NCBI GenBank assembly: GCA_963557785.1
Contig: CAUWBF010000013.1
Coordinates: 1 to 40,719 of the forward strand
Direction of reading: 5' to 3'
Length of the DNA: 40,719 nucleotides
Origin: Merdicola sp963557785
Lineage (GTDB): Bacteria > Bacillota > Clostridia > TANB77 > CAG-508
A program made the translations under genes and the position numbers. Shown here piece by piece: positions 34,269 through 40,719 of the stretch. The notes beneath the pieces were generated by a model. The model was not told the DNA's origin, made no database searches, and saw only the letters and a program-made list of their open reading frames with translations. The stretch's first letter is position 1. Each line of letters begins with the position of its first letter.

Positions 34269-34799
34269 TTACTTTTTCTTGTTCTCTCGCTTGATTCTTT
34301 CCTGAACTAAGGCATTTAATTTTTTTAAGTATTCATTCTCCATGCGAAGTCTTTGTACTTCTTCAATTAAATCTTCTTCAACATGATTATCCAGCTTTTT
34401 TGGTTTAGAACTCATATTTTTTGACCTTCCACGTCGCTCTATATATAAGCCTTGTGGTCCTTCCTCATAATATATACGTTCCCATTTACCAACTACATCT
34501 GCTCCTTGTAAATTAAATTTTATTGCTGTTTCTAAACATGATAAATGGTTATTATGCATATATTCTACCACATTTTGTTTAAATTCTCCACTATAAGATG
34601 TTTTCATATTTTTCATTAATCCTTTAATACCATTTGTTTCATATTTTCTAACCCATTTTTGAACTGTAGCCATTGCTGGAATATCAAAATATTTAGCTGT
34701 AGTTAAAAAGCCATGTCCTTCCTTGTAATAATTAATAACTTTTAATTTAAACTCACTTGAATATTTACTCATAAAAAATGAACTCTCCTTATTAAACAA
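34269..34799 (-). CDS. IS3-family OrfA, helix-turn-helix protein
   Basis: 176 aa. Two helix-turn-helix units (KYSSEFKLKVINYYKEGHGF then TTAKYFDIPAMATVQKWVRKYE, and a second around YSGEFKQNVVEYMHNN) suit terminal-repeat binding in IS150-type elements. The C-terminal leucine-zipper-like helix (EEDLIEEVQRLRMENEYLKK) should mediate oligomerisation. It ends KRENKKK at a possible slippage site. Longer than the usual 100-aa OrfA, as in the IS150 group. Confidence 0.87.
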   Translation of the reverse strand: MFNKESSFFMSKYSSEFKLKVINYYKEGHGFLTTAKYFDIPAMATVQKWVRKYETNGIKGLMKNMKTSYSGEFKQNVVEYMHNNHLSCLETAIKFNLQGADVVGKWERIYYEEGPQGLYIERRGRSKNMSSKPKKLDNHVEEDLIEEVQRLRMENEYLKKLNALVQERIKRENKKK

Positions 34800-34830
34800 A
34801 TTTTGTCTAACAATTTGGGTTCACTTCATT

Positions 34831-35811
34831 TTATACTACTTCATATTTTAATGCATTTCCCATATGTATTAAATTATCAGTCTGCATATTTTTGCAATTT
34901 AATTTAATAATTCCATAATTATTAACATTATAATCTTTATTTATCGAAGCCGTCATATGTACTTCATTGGAATTATAATAATAACCATTTAAAATTTCTA
35001 TATTCGTTGTGTTATTTTTTGTTCTTGTTCCACATACTGCAATATCAATTTTTTTATTTTCTTCAATCCAATTTTCTATTATATGTGATGATGTATTAGA
35101 ACCATGATGAGGAATTTTAAAATAATATATATTATCCGGTATTTCATCTAATTCTATTCTATCTATTACTTCATTTTCACAATCGCTACAAAACAAAAGA
35201 TTAATATTATCAATTTCAAAAACAAGCATCATACTATAATCATTTTTATTAATGTTCTCTTCTCTTTTTACCATTTTAGAAAAGCTATACGAATTATATG
35301 GTGTTAGTGCTCTTATTTCAAATCTTATTTTTCTATTTTTGTGATTTATAAATTGATGTGCTAACCCTGGATCAAAACATCTATCTAAATACAAATTGTT
35401 ATAGTTTATATCATTTATTTTTGAAAATTTTTGTCTAAAATATTCTATAATTTCTTTTGTTGATTCAGTAGGTTTATAATTATCCTGTAAAAAATTTGGT
35501 GCAATAAATGTTGTATTCTCATCCGTATAATTTTCAAAAATTTCATTCATACCATATATATGGTCATAATCTGGATGACTTATGCAAATAAAATTAAGTT
35601 TTTTCTGCCCTGGGCCATAATTATTTTCTTTTAAAATTTCTTCAGTTTTATTTATCTCTTTCTTAAAGCAATCTATTACACCTGCCCAAATAATTTGGTC
35701 TTTATCTTTTAAGAATATTACAATTGACTCTCCTTCACTTTTATATCCAATACAATAAATTTCAATTTCAAGATTATCAGCATCTAGGTATTTTTTTATA
35801 TTCTTCATCAT
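34831..35811 (-). CDS. MBL-fold hydrolase (ComEC-type, stand-alone)
   Basis: 326 aa. A metallo-beta-lactamase fold has the metal ligands in FICISHPDYDHIYGM, LLFCSDCENEVID (later Asp ligand) and FKIPHHGSNTSSH. This resembles the soluble MBL domain of ComEC/Rec2 rather than typical hydrolases, with no membrane part. It could act on nucleic acid or a small phosphoester. Its start overlaps the stop of a 53-aa gene as ATGA, so the operon is translationally coupled. The C-terminal 60 residues are less conserved in appearance. An IS3 element lies 8 nt downstream of its stop. Substrate and role unknown; the context suggests defence. Confidence 0.78.
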   Translation of the reverse strand: MMKNIKKYLDADNLEIEIYCIGYKSEGESIVIFLKDKDQIIWAGVIDCFKKEINKTEEILKENNYGPGQKKLNFICISHPDYDHIYGMNEIFENYTDENTTFIAPNFLQDNYKPTESTKEIIEYFRQKFSKINDINYNNLYLDRCFDPGLAHQFINHKNRKIRFEIRALTPYNSYSFSKMVKREENINKNDYSMMLVFEIDNINLLFCSDCENEVIDRIELDEIPDNIYYFKIPHHGSNTSSHIIENWIEENKKIDIAVCGTRTKNNTTNIEILNGYYYNSNEVHMTASINKDYNVNNYGIIKLNCKNMQTDNLIHMGNALKYEVV

Positions 35812-35969
35812 ATTAATTTATACCTTTTATATGGAATATCTATCATCGATATATATTTACTAGTATACTTATATTCTTTGCTAGTTTTATTTTTATATGT
35901 GTATTCTGCCTTAGTTACTATTTTGTTTTGGATATTTTGTGTTTTATTCTTTGTAATATAATTATTCAT
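35808..35969 (-). CDS. 53-aa Lys/Tyr-rich small protein
   Basis: 53 codons, starting MNNYITKNKTQNIQNKIVTK and ending in ...PYKRYKLI. It overlaps the end of the TIGR04255-like gene by 8 nt (its ATG lies within GAATAA context) and overlaps the MBL start by 4 nt (ATGA). Both overlaps argue for a real, coupled gene rather than a chance frame. The protein is strongly basic with many Tyr and Lys; it could bind nucleic acid or a partner. No family was recognised. AGGAG lies about 9 bases upstream of the ATG. Confidence 0.55.
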   Translation of the reverse strand: MNNYITKNKTQNIQNKIVTKAEYTYKNKTSKEYKYTSKYISMIDIPYKRYKLI

Positions 35970-36825
35970 TTAAATTTACTCCTATAAATAATTCATTTTC
36001 ATCTTTTTTCTTCAATTCATCTATAAATTTTGGAGAAAACATATTTATAAAAATTTTAAATATTGTATCATTAATTTCTTTTATATTTTGGAGAATCCTT
36101 TTACTATTTCTAATTTCTCTTAATGTATTAAAATCATTTATACTAATATCAATATCCATTGCAGCTCTTTTTACCTGTTCCTTTTCATTTAGAGTCCCTT
36201 GTGAAATATGTGTTATAATATTAATTTCTTTTATATTTTTTCTCATTGAATACTTTCTTTCCATTATTAAATCTATTATATCTTCTTCTTCTGAATCTTT
36301 CAAAAATTTATAATCATATTTAAAAAATTCGTCATTTAAATATTCAAAAATAGTATCATCAGTTTTTCTAATTAAAAAGTCATTAATCTTTCTAAACCCT
36401 ATTCTTTTTATATTAATCGAATTAGCGTATATCTCATTTATTAATATATCAAATATTTTCTCATATTCTTCATATTTCATATATTGCAATTCTTCATTTA
36501 TTTCTACACAAGTAAAGTGCTTATTAATAACTACTTTTATATACACTTCATCTTCTATGAGTCTTATTATTTCGTATGATTTAATTCTGGTATAATTATT
36601 TATATTTAAAAAATTTTGGTTTTCTAAAATTTCTGCATTATTTACTTGTATGTCTACTGAATTAATAGATCCTTCAAATGTTTTGGTGAATTCATATTCT
36701 TCTAATAATTTATTACTAACATTTAAATTCATTTCATCTACCAAATTATCTGTTAATGGCATATAATCTATTCTCATAATAACAGATTTTGTTAGGTATT
36801 TTTTTAAATCTTCTCTATTAATCAT
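35962..36825 (-). CDS. TIGR04255-like protein
   Basis: 287 aa. The middle region has the rhythm of the sporadically distributed TIGR04255 family: repeated short strands (NNYTRIKSYEIIRLIEDEVY, IKVVINKHFTCVEI), a helix (YEEYEKIFDILINEIY), then NIKRIGFRKINDFLI, which corresponds to the family's conserved GxRYxN-type strand. The N-terminal KYLTKSVIMRIDYMPL also fits. No enzyme motif, signal peptide or membrane segment. It leads the 53-aa and MBL genes in an overlapping operon. The family has no known function that I can name. The assignment is by pattern and needs a profile search. Confidence 0.55.
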   Translation of the reverse strand: MINREDLKKYLTKSVIMRIDYMPLTDNLVDEMNLNVSNKLLEEYEFTKTFEGSINSVDIQVNNAEILENQNFLNINNYTRIKSYEIIRLIEDEVYIKVVINKHFTCVEINEELQYMKYEEYEKIFDILINEIYANSINIKRIGFRKINDFLIRKTDDTIFEYLNDEFFKYDYKFLKDSEEEDIIDLIMERKYSMRKNIKEINIITHISQGTLNEKEQVKRAAMDIDISINDFNTLREIRNSKRILQNIKEINDTIFKIFINMFSPKFIDELKKKDENELFIGVNLNE

Positions 36826-37203
36826 TTATTTATCTCCCACTTATATAATATTATTTACTTTTTTTATTATTATATTCGAATTCTATCATAATTGAAAATA
36901 TTTAACAATATATTTTTTTTACTATTATATCTATTTTTTTAGAAAAGTGTGTCGAAACTTGTCGTAAAAATATTTATTTTTTTATATACAAATAAATATT
37001 TTTTACTAACTTCAAAATTTTCATCTAATTTGTAACAATACACTTCATCAAAATTAGATTCTTTCAAATAATCTCTTTTCGTTAAAATATTGAATATTTT
37101 AGGCTAATCGTATATAATATGTTCAGAGATTGTTTATATAGGTTAGCCTTATATTCAATTATATTGTTCTTTCAAGTACCAATTGAAAGGACAATTTTTT
37201 ATT
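36826..37203. other. Intergenic region between the TIGR04255-like operon and the xis genes
   Basis: No gene seen. It holds TGTCGAA at 36950-36956 followed 10 bases later by TGTCGTA (36960-36966), a perfect 14-bp inverted repeat (36966-36979 with 36990-37003) that could terminate xis transcription, a longer-range AGGCTAA/TTAGCCT pair (about 37098-37148), and CTTTCAA-N7-TTGAAAG (about 37172-37192). Confidence 0.6.
36950..36966 (+). promoter_or_regulatory. Tandem Spo0A-box-like sites upstream of the TIGR04255-like operon
   Basis: TGTCGAA and TGTCGTA at exactly 10-bp spacing, about 125 nt upstream of the operon start at 36825. The arrangement is like paired 0A boxes. Evidence is motif and position only. 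Confidence 0.45.
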
Positions 37204-37421
37204 TTATACAATGTGAAAATCCCTTCTTTCATTTAAGATACTACTTTCTTCTTGAGATTTTATAAAATCATCTACTGCTTTTTTAGTAAAAAATATTCTT
37301 CTACCAATTCTTACAAATTTTATTCTTCTTTCTCTAATTAATTTTGAAAGAGCCCTTCTGTAAACATTGGTTTATATTTTTCTATTACTTGTTGTTTTGT
37401 TAAAAATTCATCATTCTCCAT
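37204..37421 (-). pseudogene. Excisionase/HTH gene with 1-nt frameshift
   Basis: The reading frame from ATG at 37421 starts MENDEFLTKQQVIEKYKPMF and then stops after EGLFQN; in the next frame the helix-turn-helix continues ALSKLIRERRIKFVRIGRRI and FFTKKAVDDFI to a stop at 37204. The total of 218 nt is one base short of 73 codons, so a single base has been lost near the GGG at about 37353-37355. Restored, it is a classic small HTH_17/excisionase-type protein (about 72 aa). It begins one base after the stop of its neighbour (TAAAATG), indicating an operon. Confidence 0.8.
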
Positions 37422-37422
37422 T

Positions 37423-37617
37423 TTATTTAGTGTTCACCTCCTGTTCTTTTAACCAAATTAAAAATTCTTTTTTAGGTATTAATTTTCTATTACCTATTTT
37501 TATTAATGGAATTTGTCCATAATTTATTAAATTGTATACTCCTGCTTTTGAAATTCTCATTTTGGCTTGAATTTATTTGACAGTTAATAACTCTGGAATA
37601 TCTGTTTTTTCTTGCAT
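37423..37617 (-). pseudogene. Excisionase-like HTH gene with in-frame stop
   Basis: 65 codons with TAA at codon 15 (37573-37575): the frame reads LLTVK, stop, IQAKMRISKAGVYNLINYGQ and then PLIKIGNRKLIPKKEFLIWL, a normal MerR/excisionase-like HTH_17 domain. LLTVKEIQ would be expected, so a GAA to TAA change is likely. The start at 37617 has CAAGGAGGTGAG directly upstream. Reinitiation at an internal ATG after codon 15 is possible but would drop the first helix. Confidence 0.8.
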
Positions 37618-37660
37618 AAACTCACCTCCTTGGAGTTATTTTAAATAATTGACAGGTTAT

Positions 37661-37713
37661 TCTTGACTTTTAATATGTCTATATGTTACAATAGATTCAA
37701 ATTTAAGTCAAGA
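37661..37713 (+). promoter_or_regulatory. Promoter and operator-like palindrome of the DUF6076-int operon
   Basis: TTGACT (37663-37668), 18 nt, TACAAT (37687-37692). A perfect 9-bp inverted repeat TCTTGACTT / AAGTCAAGA (37661-37669, 37705-37713) brackets the promoter, so a dimeric repressor could block it. A direct repeat ending ATGTCTATA lies at about 37671-37683 and 37732-37744. Confidence 0.55.
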
Positions 37714-37755
37714 CATTTTTGAAGTTTATTTTAAAATGTCTATAAGGAGAAAATT

Positions 37756-38451
37756 ATGAAAGACGAATCAAAACAAATTCATTTATATATAAATAATGAT
37801 AAATGTTATCTTATTGATATCGAGAAAAAGACTGTTACCAAAGAATCTAATTTAGGTAATTTTATAATTGAACTGTTTGAAGAAGCTAATACTTCTGAAA
37901 AATATCTAATTGAATTTTTATTAAATAATCATGCAGAATCATTGTATCAAGCTTTAGGTGATGAATTATCAAAAATAGGGCCATTTGAATGTAGCATTTT
38001 TAGCGGAATCGAATTAGAAAATGATTTACTAATACCATTAGAAGTTTATACTTTTGAATCTTATCACGATTTTGTCTTATTCACTCTATCTAGAGCTGCA
38101 GCTTTAAATATTCAATTTAATAAATGTAAAAATTGTGGTAAATATTTTATTCCTACAACTAAGAGTAATGAAATATATTGTACTCGTATTTTTAGAAATG
38201 GTAAAACTTGTAGAGATATTGGCTATGAACTTTCTGTACAATCTGATGAAATAACAAAGCTATATAGAAATGCATACAAAACTCAAAATGCTAAGAAGCA
38301 AAGAAATAAAAATGTTCCTAATATAGAGAAACTATTTTCTAACTGGGCTTCTCAAGCTAAAGAAATGTATAAACTTTGCAAGGATAATAAAATTAAACTT
38401 GATGAACTTTCAAAATGGTTAAAAGACAATCAAGATTGGATTGATAAATAG
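37756..38451 (+). CDS. DUF6076-type protein with zinc-binding CxxC-C motif
   Basis: 231 aa. The central motif KCKNCGKYFIPTTKSNEIYC (CxxC with a later Cys) followed by GKTCRDIGYE is the CGxxF zinc-ribbon block of DUF6076-type proteins, which often lie next to tyrosine integrases and excisionases in Clostridia. The N-terminus is acidic and helical; the C-terminus, rich in Lys and Trp, is helical. No enzyme motif. Ribosome site AAGGAGAAAATT. The stop overlaps the ribosome site of int, so it is coupled. It is intact, unlike its neighbours. The family name is from memory. Confidence 0.65.
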   Translation: MKDESKQIHLYINNDKCYLIDIEKKTVTKESNLGNFIIELFEEANTSEKYLIEFLLNNHAESLYQALGDELSKIGPFECSIFSGIELENDLLIPLEVYTFESYHDFVLFTLSRAAALNIQFNKCKNCGKYFIPTTKSNEIYCTRIFRNGKTCRDIGYELSVQSDEITKLYRNAYKTQNAKKQRNKNVPNIEKLFSNWASQAKEMYKLCKDNKIKLDELSKWLKDNQDWIDK

Positions 38452-38461
38452 GAGGTGTGTT

Positions 38462-39647
38462 TTGGCTGGTAATATCATTGATAGGGGGAATAATAAATAT
38501 AGGCTTCGTTATAGTCAAGGATTTGATAATAATGGCAAGAGAAGATACATAACTGAAACAGTTAATGCAACTTCTAGGAGAGAAGCAGAGAAAAAAATGG
38601 CAGAACTCATTTCTAGAGTTGAAGGAGGTTGCACATACTCTGCTAGTAAAATAACTCTAAATGAATTTAGTAAAAAATGGCTAGAAACATATGTAAAACC
38701 TAATCTTGCACCTACTACATACCAAGGTTATGAAGAAAAGTTAAATAAACATATTTTACCCTATTTAGGCAATAATAGACTTGATAAAATAAAACCTTTG
38801 GATTTGGATAATCTATATAATTTTTTGCTAACTAAACCGACTAACAGAAAAGATAAAGATGGTAATTATAAAACTTTATCTCCAGCAAATGTGCATAGAG
38901 TACATGAAATTCTATCTAGCATTTTCAGTAATGCTCTTAGATGGGATTTAGTTCTATACAATCCTTGTCCTAAAGTTATTCAGCCTAAATATCGAAGTAC
39001 TAAAATGACTTGTTATGATGAAGAAACATCTAAAAGATTAATAAATGCTCTCCTACAAAAAGCACCTATAAAATATAAATGCTTCGTAATTCTTGCTATA
39101 TTAACGGGATTCAGACACGGTGAATTAGTAGGATTACACTGGGATGATATTGATTTTAAAAACCATAAAATCAGTATTAAAAGAAGCGCTTATTATTTAA
39201 GTGGTCAGCCTACTTCTGAAAAAGACCCTAAAACAGATTTAAGTACTAGTACAATAGCTGTACCTAGTATATGTTTTGATTTACTTAAACAATGGAGATG
39301 TGAGCAAAGTAAAATGAAACTTGCATTAGGGTAAGTCTTGGAAAGGTTCTGAAAATATTTTTACTACTAATTATGGTGGAATAATGAACCCTGCAACATG
39401 CCCTAAATGGTTTAGTTCCTTTTTGGCAAAAAATAATTTTCCGCATATTAGATTTCATGATTTAAGACATACTTTTGCTACACTACTTATTTCTAATAAT
39501 GTTGATGTTAAGACTGTTTCGCATAAATTAGGTCATGCTAGTACTAATACTACTTTGAAATTCTATGTTCATGATTTGGAATCTACTGATAAAGCTAGTG
39601 CGGAGTTGTTAGAAAATATGTTAGTTAATGATGTTAGTGTAAGATAA
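38462..39647 (+). pseudogene. int: Tyrosine-type site-specific integrase, frameshifted
   Basis: It starts TTG at 38462 with GGAGG at 38451-38455. The N-terminal part includes the SAM-like core-binding domain (FSKKWLETYVKPNLAPTTYQ). The first catalytic Arg is in LTGFRHGELVGLHW. The frame ends at TAA 39332-39334; one extra G in GGG (39329-39331) shifts it. The other frame continues GKSWKGSENIFTTNYGG and carries HDLRHTFATLL (HxxR), LGHASTNTTLKFYVH (His and the nucleophile Tyr). The total of 1186 nt is 3x395+1, consistent with one insertion. It is a broken integrase unless the G is a sequencing error. Confidence 0.85.
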
Positions 39648-39648
39648 A

Positions 39649-39665
39649 AAGAGCCCATGGCTCTT
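39649..39665. terminator. Terminator after int
   Basis: AAGAGCC, a CAT loop and GGCTCTT form a compact 7-bp GC-containing stem with T-rich sequence after it on the plus strand. The convergent NifU-like gene ends at 39668, so it probably serves both. Confidence 0.8.
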
Positions 39666-39667
39666 TC

Positions 39668-40033
39668 TTAATTTATATTATCTATTGTCTTCCTTAATGT
39701 TTTTATTACTAATTCTGCACAATGTTCTTTTTCTTTTGGTAATCTATTTAGTTTTTTTATTATTTCTTCTGCAGTTAAAGTTTTAGCTTTTTCTATGTTC
39801 ATTTCTTTAATCATCTCTGTTACTACACAACATGATGCTATAACTGGCGGACATCCTTTAACTTCAAATTTTGCATCTTTTATTATACTTTTACTTTCTT
39901 TATCTACTTTTATATAAATTTTTATTATATCACTACAGATTTCATTTTCTATTATTCCTATTGCATCAGCATCTTCAATTATACCTAAATTTATCGGATT
40001 TTCAAAATAATCTTTTACTATTTTACTATACAT
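39668..40033 (-). CDS. NifU-like (IscU-type) iron-sulfur scaffold protein
   Basis: 121 aa. YSKIVKDYFENPINLGIIED is the start of the NifU_N fold; the cysteine positions appear as NEICSDII, FEVKGCPPVIASCC and KEHCAEL. These resemble the three Cys of scaffold proteins (C..., GC..., HC...), although the usual GNPxCGD motif is reduced to NEICSD. It could assemble or carry Fe-S clusters in the cytosol, or be a divergent relative with a changed role. It is monocistronic and lies at the outer border of the island. Confidence 0.75.
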   Translation of the reverse strand: MYSKIVKDYFENPINLGIIEDADAIGIIENEICSDIIKIYIKVDKESKSIIKDAKFEVKGCPPVIASCCVVTEMIKEMNIEKAKTLTAEEIIKKLNRLPKEKEHCAELVIKTLRKTIDNIN

Positions 40034-40082
40034 TTTTATCTCCCTCTTATTGCCATTCTATAATATTTTTTCATATATATCA

Positions 40083-40112
40083 ATATAGAGTAGCTTTTTT
40101 GCTACTCTATAT
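40083..40112 (-). terminator. Terminator overlapping the HsdS stop
   Basis: ATATAGAGTAGC, six T and GCTACTCTATAT form a perfect 12-bp stem that includes the hsdS stop at 40107-40109. Confidence 0.75.
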
Positions 40113-40719
40113 AAACATTTTTTGTAATAATACTTTCTTTAATTTATTTAATTCCATAAACTTTTTTTCCTCTAACTTTATTTTATTACTTAAACTATTA
40201 AGAAAAGTTGATATTTTTTCTTGTTCATTTTTATTTGGTAATTCTATAGGTATATTTAACATTGATTCATACGACAAACACATTCTTACGCTTCCTTCTA
40301 GTCTTTTACTCATTTCATATGTAAATTTAGATGATTCAAAAAAATATTCTAGATATTCTGGTAGTATTTTTTCATTGCATTTAAAACATATATACATAGG
40401 ACTGATTATACCTTTTATATCTTGTTTCATTCTTGCAATAGACCCCACATTTATACGAGCTGGATTATATGCAAAATCATTTTTTGCTACCACTTTATAA
40501 TTTCTAGTATCTTCACTTGCTACTATTCTATCTTTAAACTGTTCTGTCTGTAATATGAACCCATCTTTGTTACTTACACTATATACATTGTGAATTTCAT
40601 CATTAGTATTTCTTATGGATTTTTGTATAAGTATTTCTTCCATTTTTATTTTATTTTTCCAAGTTCTATTATATATCCTTTGAATTAGCCCTCTTTTATA
40701 TATCTTAAGGGCTTCTATT
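40107..40719 (-). CDS. hsdS: Type I restriction specificity subunit HsdS (5' end beyond window)
   Basis: The frame stays open to the window edge and the start is outside. The visible part contains the central conserved helix (EALKIYKRGLIQRIYNRTWK), the second target-recognition domain (IVASEDTRNYKVVAKNDFAY then NPARINVGSIARMKQDIKGI and LPEYLEYFFES) and the C-terminal conserved repeat (PNKNEQEKISTFLNSLSNKI, LEEKKFMELNKLKKVLLQKM). HsdS dictates the DNA sequence recognised by an HsdR/HsdM complex. The partner subunits would lie right of the window. Supports a defence-rich setting. Confidence 0.87.
   Translation of the reverse strand, partial: IEALKIYKRGLIQRIYNRTWKNKIKMEEILIQKSIRNTNDEIHNVYSVSNKDGFILQTEQFKDRIVASEDTRNYKVVAKNDFAYNPARINVGSIARMKQDIKGIISPMYICFKCNEKILPEYLEYFFESSKFTYEMSKRLEGSVRMCLSYESMLNIPIELPNKNEQEKISTFLNSLSNKIKLEEKKFMELNKLKKVLLQKMFI

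Larger units (their letters stand above)
33388..34823 (-). mobile_element. IS3-family insertion sequence
   Basis: Ends are TGAACCCAAAAAGTTGGACA at 33388 and its imperfect complement ending GGGTTCA at 34823 (4 or so mismatches in 20), beginning TG and ending CA as in IS3. It holds orfA and orfB in the usual order on the minus strand. No clear 3-bp target duplication is seen, but AAGTAGTAT/ATACTACTT occurs just outside both ends. The element abuts the MBL gene stop (34831) on one side and copy B on the other. Confidence 0.85.

Noticed and set aside
34272..34278. OrfA and OrfB as two separate broken transposase genes
   Set aside because: The split is the normal IS3 arrangement, and GAAAAAG at the junction gives the required -1 frame.
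36966..37192. Palindromes in the xis-proximal intergenic region as attachment site or replication origin
   Set aside because: No second copy of any of them near the other end of the module, no iterons and no replication gene. One is better explained as a terminator.

Overview
The window is very AT-rich and comes from a spore-forming, low-GC Firmicute, most likely an uncultured gut-type Clostridia. Sporulation genes are prominent: an alpha/beta-type SASP, a YqfC-YqfD pair and a PdaA-like deacetylase. The era-yqzL-recO and ybeY-dgkA neighbourhoods are also typical of Firmicutes. I cannot fix genus or species from sequence alone.

Layout. (1) 1-4210, minus: the start of a Flp/Tad-type secretion or pilus operon, with CpaB, two tandem degenerate CpaE/TadZ-like P-loop proteins, and CpaF running off the left edge. 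(2) 4351-13826: a housekeeping and sporulation block. It holds a Cof-type HAD phosphatase, SASP, long HPF, RecO, a small YqzL that overlaps recO, Era, a YerB-like DUF3048 protein, DgkA, YbeY, an unrecognised 409-aa protein, YqfD, YqfC and a PdaA-like deacetylase. yqfD appears to have a 1-nt frameshift in its first 15 codons. (3) 14126-17041: a complete agr-type quorum-sensing locus. agrA-agrC on plus converge on agrB-agrD on minus, and the 39-codon AgrD precursor is a small gene that is easily missed. (4) 17182-29575: mostly core genes, namely RluA-type pseudouridine synthase, a methyltransferase, GreA, a GH18/SH3 protein, NfeD-SPFH, cyclophilin, an SprT-like protein, a second deacetylase, LMW phosphatase, a YHYH/Big_2 surface protein, DUF1653 and NUDIX.

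(5) 29586-39650: an accessory island. It contains an OLD-family ATPase/TOPRIM nuclease; two 162-bp direct-repeat copies, one of which reads into a tRNA-fMet anticodon arm; between them a frameshifted DUF6731-like gene coupled to a membrane protein; an IS3-family element; a tightly overlapping three-gene operon (TIGR04255-like protein, 53-aa basic protein, MBL-fold protein); and a decayed recombination module. In that module one excisionase-like gene has an internal stop, a second has a frameshift, and the integrase has a frameshift, while the DUF6076-type gene beside it is intact. (6) 39668-40719: a NifU-like scaffold and the C-terminal part of a type I restriction specificity subunit cut by the right edge.

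The strongest candidates for something undescribed are the TIGR04255-like/53-aa/MBL operon and the DUF6731-like/membrane-protein pair. Both sit in a defence-like neighbourhood between an OLD nuclease and HsdS. Both also carry tandem Spo0A-box-like motifs at 10-bp spacing upstream, which suggests, but does not prove, that accessory genes here are tied to the sporulation master regulator.
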